Shown piece by piece: positions 42,385 through 49,998 of a DNA stretch of 52,080 bases. A program made the position numbers and the translations under genes. The notes under the pieces were generated by a model. It was not told the origin of the DNA. It was given only the letters and a program-made list of their open reading frames with translations, and did not search any database. This stretch comes from Dehalococcoidia bacterium (GTDB taxonomy: Bacteria > Chloroflexota > Dehalococcoidia > UBA3495): contig JASMCQ010000056.1 of the NCBI GenBank assembly GCA_030753265.1, positions 1 to 52,080 of the forward strand, given 5' to 3'. Every line of letters starts with the position of its first letter. Position 1 is the stretch's first letter.

Positions 42385-43109
42385 CGGCCCTCTTGGGTGG
42401 CCGGTCCCATTTCGGGATCGGGGTCGGAGTCTGGGTCCGTTTCCAGATTCAGGTCGAGGGCCAGGTCGAGTTCACGTTCGAGTTCGAGGGTCAGATCGAC
42501 CGGTTCCTGGTCCGGAATACGTATCCGGCCCCGGCGACCCATGATGCTGTGAAACAGCACCAGCATCGCCAAGGCCACCAGCCCCATCACCAGGTCGCGA
42601 TCTACCTGGTAGTACTGGCTCACTCCCAGCATCGCCAAGAAGCAGGCAGATACGCCCCACGCCGAACGCAGGGGCGAGCGGTGCAGGAGCAACAATACAC
42701 CGATGCCGATCAAGAAGCCCAGGGCCCCCATTCCAGGTTCCAGGGTAAGGGTGACGCCGATCAGCGGCGCCATCCCGTCGCCACCTCGAAAGCCGGAGAA
42801 GACCGACTTCCAATGGCCCAGGATCACCGCTCCCCCAGCGAGCAGGGCCACGGACCACGATACGTCCAGCAGCCCGGCGAATGCCACCGCCGCCGCCCCC
42901 TTCAGCACGTCCCCCGTGAAGACCAGGCTGCCGCGGCGCCGGCCGATGTTCCAAAACACGTTGGCGCTGCCCGCCGTTCTGCTGCCGGTATTGAAGATGT
43001 CGATTCCCCGGTACCGGGCCGCGATGTAGGCGAAGGGGATTGAACCGAGCAAATACCCGGCCAATATGGCGCCGAGGAGTTTTTGGAGTTCTATGTATTC
43101 GCCGAACAC
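42381..43109 (-). CDS. PlsY-like membrane acyltransferase with altered motifs and acidic tail
   Basis: The 242-residue membrane protein is a second PlsY homologue. Motif 1 is GSRTAGSANVFW (usually GSGNPGATNVxR), motif 2 is LKGAAAV, motif 3 is GHWKSVFSGFRGGDG (His kept, but GGKG is GGDG). The C-terminal 45 residues are extremely acidic (LELERELDLALDLNLET) and have no counterpart in PlsY. Whether it still acylates glycerol-3-phosphate is uncertain. A GTG start with a G-rich upstream sequence is used. Its 3' end overlaps the TPR gene by four bases. Confidence 0.78.
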   Translation of the reverse strand: MFGEYIELQKLLGAILAGYLLGSIPFAYIAARYRGIDIFNTGSRTAGSANVFWNIGRRRGSLVFTGDVLKGAAAVAFAGLLDVSWSVALLAGGAVILGHWKSVFSGFRGGDGMAPLIGVTLTLEPGMGALGFLIGIGVLLLLHRSPLRSAWGVSACFLAMLGVSQYYQVDRDLVMGLVALAMLVLFHSIMGRRGRIRIPDQEPVDLTLELERELDLALDLNLETDPDSDPDPEMGPATQEGR

Positions 43110-43368
43110 AACCCCCCCATCACTCTGTGGGAGATCGCCACCAACCTACCCGTGCCGGATTTGGCCGCGATACCTGGTTTCACTGGTGCGAGGGCCTGAG
43201 GTATAAGAATATTGCGGATGTCGATAAGACCCACGCTTATAATATAGCAGGTAACCGGGCAATAAGACAGGGCATTGAAGGAATCAAGGTGCTCCGATAA
43301 GTCGCGATAGAGGCGCTCAATCTCCCCGGCGGTCCGCGGCGAGGGTGCACCGGATTAGGGAAGGGGTC

Positions 43369-43782
43369 CTACTCCCGTCGAAGCTTCAGGAACCGTTCCA
43401 GTATCAGCGCGGCGGCCGCTTCATCCACGGAGCCCTTCTCTCGAGAGGGTTGACGTCCCGCCTCCCGCAGCAGACCCTCGGCCTCCACGGAGGTGAAGCG
43501 CTCGTCCACCGTGTAGACCGGGAGACCGGTGTTTTTCCGGAGGGAGCGGGCGAATCCCCGGGCCCGCCGGGCGCCCGGACCCATTTCGCCGCTCAAGCTG
43601 AAGGGGATGCCGACGACGAATCCCTCGACTTCCCGGTCTCGGGCAATCGCCAGGACGCGCTCTACGTCGGGCTTCAAATTGGAGCGCACCAAGTGGCCCA
43701 CGGGAAAAGCCAGGGTCTCTGCGGCGTCGCTGACCGCCAGACCGATCCGGCGCTCTCCCAGGTCAAGTGCCAGTAGTTTCAG
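43369..43782 (-). CDS. ruvX: RuvX/YqgF-type Holliday-junction resolvase family protein, inferred CTG start
   Basis: The 137-residue protein has the RNase H-like fold of YqgF: catalytic Asp7 in LLALDLGERRIGLAVSD, FVVGIPFSLSGEMG, VDERFTSVEAE and VDEAAAALIL with Asp120. It processes rRNA 5' ends or Holliday junctions. No ATG, GTG or TTG is in frame before Asp7; the only nearby start is a CTG at 43782, with GGGAG eight bases upstream. A GTG at 43701 would remove the catalytic Asp and the first strand, so CTG initiation is inferred. alaS ends 36 bases upstream; the pair is probably co-transcribed. Confidence 0.8.
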   Translation of the reverse strand: MKLLALDLGERRIGLAVSDAAETLAFPVGHLVRSNLKPDVERVLAIARDREVEGFVVGIPFSLSGEMGPGARRARGFARSLRKNTGLPVYTVDERFTSVEAEGLLREAGRQPSREKGSVDEAAAALILERFLKLRRE

Positions 43783-43818
43783 CGTCCCTACTCCCGTAAA
43801 TAGGCTCGAATGAAACCC

Positions 43819-46767
43819 TCAAGACAGGCCCTTCCGGACCAGCCCCGGCACCGCTTGCAAAGCCTCTTCCAGCTTCTCGACCTGCTTGCCGCCTGCTTGG
43901 GCCATTTCGGGCCGGCCACCGCCGCCGCCGCCCATGACCTTGGCGGTATCGCGGGCCAGGTTGCCGGCGTGCAGGCCCCTGCCCACCAGGTCCGGGGTGA
44001 CCATGGTAATCAGCAAGGGACTGTCGTTGATCACCGCCGACAGGACCACGACCACGCTGGAAAGCTTGGCCTTCAAGAAATCTCCCATCTCCCGCATGGC
44101 TTCGGGGCTGGTGGCCGAGGTGCGGCCCGCCACCACTTTGACCCCTTCCACGTCCTCGAACCGCTTCAGCATCGCCTCCGCTTCGGCCCGGAGCGCGGTC
44201 CGCTCCAGTGAAGCCAACCGGCGCCGCAGCTCTTCGGTGTCCCGGATGAATGTGTCCAACCGGGCCTCCAGATCGACCACCGGGGTTTGCAGCTTGTGGG
44301 ATAGGCTCTCCAGCTTGGCGGCATAGTCGACGAACAATCGCTCGGCGGCCTGACCCGTCACCGCTTCGATACGGCGCATCCCGCCGCCGATGCTGGACTC
44401 GCCCAGGACGAACAGGGTGCCCACCTGGCCGGTCGCCGTCACGTGGGTACCGCCGCAGACCTCCAGGCTGAAAGGCCCGCCCTGACCGCTTTCACCACCC
44501 TCAGGTTGATCTCCGCCGGCCATGGACACCACCCGCACCACGTCCCCGTACCGGTCCCCGAAGAAGGCCAGCGCTCCCTCACGCACCGCTTCGGCGTAGG
44601 TTGTTTCATGGGCAGACACCCGGAGGTTGTCGCGGATCCTCGCGTTCGCCAGGTTCTGGACCGACCCGACCTCCTCGGCCGAAAGGGGGCTGACGTTGCT
44701 GAAGTCGAACCGCAGCCGGTCCGGCGACACCAGCGACCCGGCCTGACGCACGTGGGGTCCGAGGATCGACCGCAACGAAGCGTGGAGCAGGTGGGTGCCG
44801 CTGTGGTTCCGGGCCGAATCCAGGCGGCGGGAGGGTTCCACTTGGGCGGATACCCTTTCACCCAGGGAGATATCGCCTTCCTCGACCACGCCCCGGTGCA
44901 CGATCAGCCCGGCCACCGGGCTTTGGGTATCCTCCACCCGGACCCGCCCGTTGGGGCCGCTGATGGTCCCCCGGTCACCGACCTGCCCGCCTCCCTCAGC
45001 GTAGAAGGGGGTCTCCTCCAAGACAAGCTCCACCTGCCGGCCCTTGACGGCCTGACCAGCAGATTCCGCTCGCCCTGAGCCTGTCGAAGGGTCCAACAAC
45101 AGAATGGCGGCCACCACAGTCTCCTGGTGCAGCCCGTCATAGCCGACGAACCCGGTCCGATCCACGCCCAGGTTTTCGTAGGCAGTCACCACCTCCATGC
45201 TGCCGGTGAAGGCGTGGGCGGCCCTGGCCCGCTCCCTTTGGGCGTCCATCTCTGTTCGGAAGCCCTCCAGGTCCACTTCCAGGCTATGCTCCCGGGCGAT
45301 CTCGGCGGACAGTTCCGGAGGGAAACCGTAGGTGTCATACAACACGAACGTCTCTTGTCCGGAGATTTGAGCCGGCCAGGCCGCCACCGCATCAGCCTGC
45401 TTCTCGGTTACGGCCCCAGCCAATGCATCGAAAGCCAGGTCCTGCCCAATTGCCTCGTTTGAGTCTTCGACTAGCCCCGTCCCGCCGATTAGAAGTTTCA
45501 ACACATCCGACGGGTCATCAGCACCCCCTCGGACACTCGTGATGACTCCGGCCAGGTGGGGCTCCGCCGCGCGACGCCTGGCGATCATTCCTCGCAAGAT
45601 GGAATTCCCGTCGTCGTAGGTGCGGGCGAACCGCTCCTCCTCCAGGCGGATGACCCGGAGGATGAAGTCGTGGTTTTCCAGCAACTCCCGGTAGACGTGC
45701 CGGAATAGGGGCAGCACCGATTCGGTCACGTGGGTCAGGAACGCTTCTTCGAGGCCGAGCCGCCGGCCGTAGCGGATGGCCCGCCGGATGACTCGCCTAA
45801 GCACGTAACCCCGGCCCTCATTACCCGGCACCACGCCGTCGCCGATTAGAAAGGAGGCGGCCCTGGCATGCTCCGCCACCACCCGCAGGGCGTAGTCGGT
45901 GCCGGTGTCCACTCCGTAGGACTTGCCGCTGATCTCGCAGATCTTCTGGATGACCGGCCAGAACAGGTCCGTCTCGTAGATGCTGGACTTGCCCTGAAGC
46001 ACGGTGGCGGCCCGCTCCAGCCCCATGCCGGTGTCCACGCTGGGGGCCGGCAGCGGGGTGCGCGCGCCCGTAGTGTCCTGGTAGAACTGCATGAACACCA
46101 GGTTCCACAGCTCGACGAAACGCTCGCAATCGCAGTTGGGATGGCAGCCGGGCACAGGTTTGGGATCGGCGCCGGCCACTTCCTCTCTGAACATGGCGGT
46201 CAGCACGTCCGGCTCCACCATGGGGCCGCAGCCCTTCTCCGCGCCGCCGTCGTAGTGAAGCTCGGAGCAGGGTCCAGTCGCGCCCTCGTTCCCCGCAGGG
46301 CCCCACCAGTTGTCCTTGTCCCCGTAGCGGTAGATGCGCTCCACGGGGACGCCCACCTGGTCCCGCCAGATTTGAAAGGCCTCATCGTCGTCCAGATGGA
46401 TGGTGACGAACAGCCGACCGGGATCCAGCTCAAAGACTTGGGTAACCAGCTCCCAGGCGTGGGCGACGGCCCCCTCCTTGAAGTAGTCGCCGATGCTGAA
46501 GTTGCCCAGCATCTCGAAGAAGGTCAGGTGCTTGTGGTCGCCCACCTCGTCGATGTCGGTGGTGCGGAAGCTCTTCTGGCTGCTGGTCAGCCGGCGGGAG
46601 GGCGGCGTCTGCTCCCCGGTAAAGAAGGGCTTGAACGGGACCATACCCGCGCTGGTGAACAAGAGGGTCGGATCGCCCGCCGGAATCAGCGACGCGCTGG
46701 GCATGTGCAAATGCCCCTTGCTCTCGAAGAATTTGATGAAGGAGTCCCTGACCTGATCGCCGTTCAT
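43819..46767 (-). CDS. alaS: Alanyl-tRNA synthetase with two insertions
   Basis: The 982-residue protein charges tRNA-Ala and clears mischarged Ser/Gly. It has the class II catalytic domain (FFESKGH, TSAGMVPFKP, HDKNWWGPAG-like segment at KDNWWG), ELWNLVFMQF, GLERAATVLQ, the editing domain with HSGTHLLHAS and CGGTHV, and the C-Ala Gly-rich GGGGGGRPEMA. Usual bacterial AlaS is about 870-880 residues. About 70 extra residues lie at 392-462 before YDTYGFP, and a second insertion near 558-568 is encoded by a mobile repeat. Promoter TTGACG-17-TACAAT is at 46890-46918. ruvX follows. Confidence 0.94.
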   Translation of the reverse strand: MNGDQVRDSFIKFFESKGHLHMPSASLIPAGDPTLLFTSAGMVPFKPFFTGEQTPPSRRLTSSQKSFRTTDIDEVGDHKHLTFFEMLGNFSIGDYFKEGAVAHAWELVTQVFELDPGRLFVTIHLDDDEAFQIWRDQVGVPVERIYRYGDKDNWWGPAGNEGATGPCSELHYDGGAEKGCGPMVEPDVLTAMFREEVAGADPKPVPGCHPNCDCERFVELWNLVFMQFYQDTTGARTPLPAPSVDTGMGLERAATVLQGKSSIYETDLFWPVIQKICEISGKSYGVDTGTDYALRVVAEHARAASFLIGDGVVPGNEGRGYVLRRVIRRAIRYGRRLGLEEAFLTHVTESVLPLFRHVYRELLENHDFILRVIRLEEERFARTYDDGNSILRGMIARRRAAEPHLAGVITSVRGGADDPSDVLKLLIGGTGLVEDSNEAIGQDLAFDALAGAVTEKQADAVAAWPAQISGQETFVLYDTYGFPPELSAEIAREHSLEVDLEGFRTEMDAQRERARAAHAFTGSMEVVTAYENLGVDRTGFVGYDGLHQETVVAAILLLDPSTGSGRAESAGQAVKGRQVELVLEETPFYAEGGGQVGDRGTISGPNGRVRVEDTQSPVAGLIVHRGVVEEGDISLGERVSAQVEPSRRLDSARNHSGTHLLHASLRSILGPHVRQAGSLVSPDRLRFDFSNVSPLSAEEVGSVQNLANARIRDNLRVSAHETTYAEAVREGALAFFGDRYGDVVRVVSMAGGDQPEGGESGQGGPFSLEVCGGTHVTATGQVGTLFVLGESSIGGGMRRIEAVTGQAAERLFVDYAAKLESLSHKLQTPVVDLEARLDTFIRDTEELRRRLASLERTALRAEAEAMLKRFEDVEGVKVVAGRTSATSPEAMREMGDFLKAKLSSVVVVLSAVINDSPLLITMVTPDLVGRGLHAGNLARDTAKVMGGGGGGRPEMAQAGGKQVEKLEEALQAVPGLVRKGLS
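45066..45093 (-). repeat. Palindromic-type repeat inserted in frame in alaS
   Basis: The sequence is the widespread CCCTTCGACAGGCTCAGG-type intergenic element (plus-strand reading CCTGAGCCTGTCGAAGGG). On the alaS strand it translates to DPSTGSGRAES, an insertion found in many proteins invaded by this repeat. It is in frame, so the protein is not broken. Confidence 0.75.
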
Positions 46768-46780
46768 TGCCCTGCCTTCG

Positions 46781-46893
46781 GCCTGCCGGCCCCAAACCGC
46801 CTAGGTCCCAACGATGTCCCGGAGTTCCCAAACCAGGAAGGAAGGGGCAAGATCTCGGGCCAGAGACGGATCACGTTGAACTGTCTGGAATTG
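46781..46893 (-). repeat. Repeat copy A: alaS leader
   Basis: This ~113-base segment matches 49142-49256 (copy B). Over the last 61 bases (46833-46893 versus 49196-49256) I count 46 identities; another conserved block is CCCAAACCG followed by AGGTCCC. Copy A lies between the alaS promoter and start codon, so it is the alaS 5' leader. No T-box consensus is seen. It could be a dispersed repeat or an RNA element whose second copy is stray. Confidence 0.6.
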
Positions 46894-46918
46894 TATGCCA
46901 AGGCAGAATGAGCGTCAA
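46890..46918 (-). promoter_or_regulatory. Promoter of alaS-ruvX
   Basis: On the minus strand TTGACG (complement of 46913-46918) is 17 bases from TACAAT (complement of 46890-46895). The start would be near 46883, giving a leader of about 116 bases, nearly the length of repeat copy A. Confidence 0.6.
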
Positions 46919-46953
46919 TTCAGCTTCTTGCATATTTATTGGAGGCTTGATTG

Positions 46954-47646
46954 ATGGAACAGCAAATCGGACAGGAGATTGATATACTCCCCGCAGACGG
47001 ACAGGGGGAGGGCGAAATGGCAGTCGTTGTTAATTGTGCCGTATGTGAAAAAGGAGCTGGAACTGACCACTTGGGCAGGCCACATTACAGCAACAAAGCA
47101 ATCCTTTCATTGAGGCCCAGGGACGACCTAAGCAGAGGTATGAGGTTGAAGGGTGTCCTTACATGCCTTAAGGACGACCACCGCTGGCCCATTTCAATGC
47201 ACAACGATGAAGTACGTGATGTACAGGAAGCCATGCCCGTTACTGAATCCAGAAAGCTCATATCTCAGTTGTGTGAGAGCAGACCAGATATTCCTCAAGA
47301 CATTGAAGAGGCTGAGGAATGTTACTTTCAGGGGGCCTATAAGGCCGGAGTTGTAATGTGTAGGCGGGCCATCCAGTTGGCATTGGAGTTCCACACCGGC
47401 GAAACCCACAAAACCCTTGGTCCGCTCTTGGGCCATGGCAGGGCCATGACGCCTCCAGCCCTAACGCTGCAAACAGACCAATTCGCTGAACGAGTGCATA
47501 GGCTTGGTGACGAAGCGGCCCACAGGGTAGTCACCTATGACGCGGAAGACGTGAAGGTGGCAATCCACGATACCGTTGTAGTGGTTAACGAATTGCTAGA
47601 GAAGCCGCCTGCATCGCAATCAGAAACAAGTAGCAATGGGCCGTAA
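46954..47646 (+). CDS. DUF4145-domain protein with IS-derived C-terminal tail
   Basis: The 230-residue protein has a short N-terminal zinc-like segment (VVNCAVCEKGAG, then VLTCLKDDH) and a DUF4145 domain (about residues 115-210) with IPQDIEEAEECYFQGAYKAG, VVMCRRAIQLAL and HRLGDEAAHRV. DUF4145 proteins are of unknown function and are often found in accessory or defence-like regions; nothing more can be assigned. The start is ATG at 46954 (GGAGG eight bases upstream; TTG at 46951 is possible). The final ~17 residues are encoded by the antisense strand of a transposase fragment, so the natural C terminus has been replaced. Confidence 0.72.
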   Translation: MEQQIGQEIDILPADGQGEGEMAVVVNCAVCEKGAGTDHLGRPHYSNKAILSLRPRDDLSRGMRLKGVLTCLKDDHRWPISMHNDEVRDVQEAMPVTESRKLISQLCESRPDIPQDIEEAEECYFQGAYKAGVVMCRRAIQLALEFHTGETHKTLGPLLGHGRAMTPPALTLQTDQFAERVHRLGDEAAHRVVTYDAEDVKVAIHDTVVVVNELLEKPPASQSETSSNGP

Positions 47647-47866
47647 CCTTCCGCAGCCGCCGAACAGTGATGTGGTTCAAAGAGCGTTGGCCCTTGAGTC
47701 TAGCAAACGCACGCTCAACAGATTGCCGTTGCTTGTAGAGAGCCGCCCACTCCGGCGACCACTGCGACCCCGCACGAGCCAACCGCTTGTGCAACTTGTT
47801 GGCTTGGATAATGGGTTCCGCTGAGTACAGCCTGCGAAACAGGTCAATGAGAAGCTTGATAGAGCG
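47585..47866 (-). pseudogene. 3' fragment of a DDE transposase
   Basis: About 93 residues remain of an insertion sequence transposase: LFRRLYSAEPIIQANKLHKR is followed by QWSPEWAALYKQRQSVERAFARL (Glu of the DDE triad in the Y-x2-R-x3-E-R-x-F segment) and RLRKVTAHCYLFLIAMQAAS. It is of the IS5/IS1182-like DDE type. The N-terminal part with the other acidic residues is gone, and a stop precedes it at about 47867. Its 3' end overlaps the DUF4145 gene by 62 bases on the other strand. Confidence 0.8.
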
Positions 47867-47931
47867 TCATGCTAATTCAAGCCAGGGTTCCACGGTCGCG
47901 ATCCCTCCAGTAAGTTAGACCCTGCCTTTGC

Positions 47932-47959
47932 TTGCAGCCCATGCAAACGGTTGTAGAAT
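47932..47959 (+). promoter_or_regulatory. Possible promoter of the crotonase gene
   Basis: TTGCAG (47932-47937) and TAGAAT (47954-47959) are 16 bases apart, and transcription would start about 55 bases before the ATG at 48022. Confidence 0.4.
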
Positions 47960-48021
47960 AGACCCGTTCACCAGCAGAACCAGCAGGCAGCACGGGAAAT
48001 GCAGCAGAAGAGGAGCCACCG

Positions 48022-48801
48022 ATGACTGAATACGAGACGATGACCTACGAGCGCAAGGGCAAGATCGGCTACATTATGTTCAACCGCCCCCGGTCCCTCA
48101 ACTCGGTAAACAGCCAGGTTGAAATCGACCTTACCGACGCGTTTCTGGAGTTCGACTCCGACGAGGAAGCCTGGGTGTGCATTCTCTATGGAACGGGCCG
48201 CTGCTTCTGCGCCGGGGCCGTCATCAAGTCGCAATTCGTTTCCATGACGCCGCTTCAAGCGGCGGCCGCCTCGCGGGGCCGGAGCGCAGAGCGATACCTG
48301 GGCCGCTCCATCAACTGGAAGCCGGTCATCGCCGCCGTTCACGGCTACGCTCTGGGAGCGGGTATCTCCATCGCCATCGAATGCGACCTGATCGTCGCCT
48401 CGGAAGAGGCCATGTTCGGCATCACCGAAACCAAGCGAGGCGTTTACGGAGGCGGCGTCTGGGCCAAGATGAACGCCTTCATGCCGTCCAAGGTCCTCAC
48501 CGAGATGGCCATCACGGGGGAGCCGGTGGGCGCTCCGGAGATGTACCGGTTGGGGTTCATCAACCGGCTGGTCCCCACGGGCAAGCACCTTGAGGCAGCC
48601 GAGGAGCTGGCCGAGAAGGTGCTGAAAACGCCGCCCCTGGCCTGCCGCGCCGGCGTCCGCCTGTCCCGCCGCCAGTGGGTGCAGCCCGTCGCCGACGCCG
48701 ACATGTACGGCCAGCCTTTGCGCCTGCACCTCAGCGAGGACTTCAAGGAGTCCAGTAAATCCTTCGTGGAGAAACGGGTGCCAATCTATCACGCCCGTTA
48801 A
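48022..48801 (+). CDS. Enoyl-CoA hydratase/isomerase family protein
   Basis: The 259-residue crotonase-fold protein has GTGRCFCAGAVIKS (the first oxyanion-hole loop), AAVHGYALGAGISIAIECDL (second oxyanion loop), and an acidic residue in ITETKRGVYGGGV at the usual catalytic position; the partner Glu is replaced or shifted. It likely hydrates or isomerises an unsaturated acyl-CoA, but the catalytic pair is not fully canonical. AGGAG lies seven bases upstream of the ATG. It stands alone, separated from other genes by a transposase remnant and by repeats, so it may have been acquired. Confidence 0.85.
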   Translation: MTEYETMTYERKGKIGYIMFNRPRSLNSVNSQVEIDLTDAFLEFDSDEEAWVCILYGTGRCFCAGAVIKSQFVSMTPLQAAAASRGRSAERYLGRSINWKPVIAAVHGYALGAGISIAIECDLIVASEEAMFGITETKRGVYGGGVWAKMNAFMPSKVLTEMAITGEPVGAPEMYRLGFINRLVPTGKHLEAAEELAEKVLKTPPLACRAGVRLSRRQWVQPVADADMYGQPLRLHLSEDFKESSKSFVEKRVPIYHAR

Positions 48802-49021
48802 GCCTTCCCTCTAGATTTCACCCTTCCGGCCCTGGACCGCGTCGCGCCGCCGCCGGACCGCGGGACCCGCCCGTACCGGCAGCGCAGCGATTCGGTAAGG
48901 CCGGTTAGGCGGCGGTGTTTGGGGAGGATTCCCGGCGCGCCCATAGCAAATCCATGCCACGGCCGACTCCCAGTCGGGGCCGCATACATCCCATGGACTG
49001 GAATCGGCACTGCCTTAGAAC

Positions 49022-49121
49022 TGTCATTCCGAGGAGCGAAGCGACGAGGAATCTGGTGTGGGGTTCCTTCAATAGGGCTTAGACCCACCACCCCAGACCC
49101 CTCGCTTCACTCGGGGTAACA
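49022..49121. repeat. Palindromic repeat pair in the accessory region
   Basis: The left arm (49022-49062, with GTCATTCCGAGGAGCGAAG) and right arm (49085-49121, with CTTCACTCGGGGTAACA) are diverged reverse complements, the common 'GTCATTCCGAGCGAAGC'-type element. It may be a MITE-like unit and lies in the 598-base gap after the crotonase gene. Confidence 0.6.
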
Positions 49122-49141
49122 TACTCCAGAGCACTTTTGAG

Positions 49142-49256
49142 GCAAGGCCGGTCCCAAACCGTCCAGGTCCCGCCGCCCTTCCTACCCATCGCAAGCCAGG
49201 GAGCAGGTGGCAGATTCACTGGCCAAATACGGATTACGCTGAATTGACTGGAATTG
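49142..49256 (-). repeat. Repeat copy B of the alaS leader
   Basis: This ~115-base copy matches the alaS leader (46781-46893) on the same strand. It has no intact promoter box at the matching place (CCCAAT replaces TACAAT) and no gene follows it on the minus strand. It lies next to the palindromic repeat at 49022-49121, which suggests a repeat cluster and not a functional leader. Confidence 0.6.
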
Positions 49257-49399
49257 GGTGCCGGTTGACGCGCCCAGGGTGGAGATTTATGGTACCCGGT
49301 ACTCTGAATGATCCCTTGCTCACGGAAATCAGTTTGGTCTGGTAAATCCCCTTCAAGCCAAGGCAGAAGTACCTGGAACAGACAGCATGCGGGAGGAAC

Positions 49400-49876
49400 A
49401 TGATGGTTTACGTCCTCAGGCGTCACCTACCGTGGATTACCACATTACTCGTCGGGTTGGCATTGGTTGCCGCCGGCTTGTTTTTTGTCATCGAAGGCCT
49501 CAACACCAGGGACGAAGTAAAGCAGCAGTTGGTCGACGAGCAAATCACTACCACCGACGACTCGGCCATTCCCGGAGTCCCAGTGAACAGCGCCGCCACC
49601 GCGAAGGCGCAGGCCGATGCCATCAAATCCCACACACTGGGCAGGTGGGGGCCCTATTCCCAGTTGGACCGGGATGACCCTAGGCGGGCATCCACTATCG
49701 ACGGAGTCGCTCTGAGGACGGCCTTGAATCTCGCCGTGGTTGGGTTCGGAGTGACCGATCTCGTGATCGGAGCGGGATTAATCATCTTGATGGCCGGAGT
49801 GGCGAGCGTGGCGCTCGGGACCCCAACCGTTTATTACATGGCGGGTTTGGTGGTGCCGCGTCCATCGGGTGAGTGA
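49400..49876 (+). CDS. Small two-helix membrane protein
   Basis: The 158-residue protein has an N-terminal membrane helix (residues 12-32), a soluble loop and a C-terminal helix (about 112-140). Landmarks include QLVDEQITTTDDSAIPG, KAQADAIKSHTLGRWGP and SQLDRDDPRRASTIDGVALR. The layout and the DRDDPRR segment resemble actinobacterial proteins often mis-annotated as 'aromatic ring-opening dioxygenase LigA'. No dioxygenase feature is present, so this name should be avoided. GGGAGGA lies just before the ATG. Function unknown. Confidence 0.7.
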   Translation: MMVYVLRRHLPWITTLLVGLALVAAGLFFVIEGLNTRDEVKQQLVDEQITTTDDSAIPGVPVNSAATAKAQADAIKSHTLGRWGPYSQLDRDDPRRASTIDGVALRTALNLAVVGFGVTDLVIGAGLIILMAGVASVALGTPTVYYMAGLVVPRPSGE

Positions 49877-49935
49877 CGCGCTGGGAACCACCACAACCGG
49901 CCTCCCATCAATCCCTTCCTTCCTGCTCGTCCGCC

Positions 49936-49964
49936 TTGACCCTTACCTGTCAGCCTCGTACAAT
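49936..49964 (+). promoter_or_regulatory. Promoter of the SWIM-domain gene
   Basis: TTGACC (49936-49941) and TACAAT (49959-49964) are 17 bases apart, with transcription expected near 49971 and a leader of about 28 bases carrying GGGAGG before the ATG at 49999. Confidence 0.65.
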
Positions 49965-49998
49965 TATGTTGACAGGGTTGAGTTTTCGGGAGGTGCTG

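Noticed and set aside
46781..46893. T-box riboswitch upstream of alaS
   Set aside because: The conserved GGTGGNACCGCG element is absent; the segment is better described as a repeat/leader.
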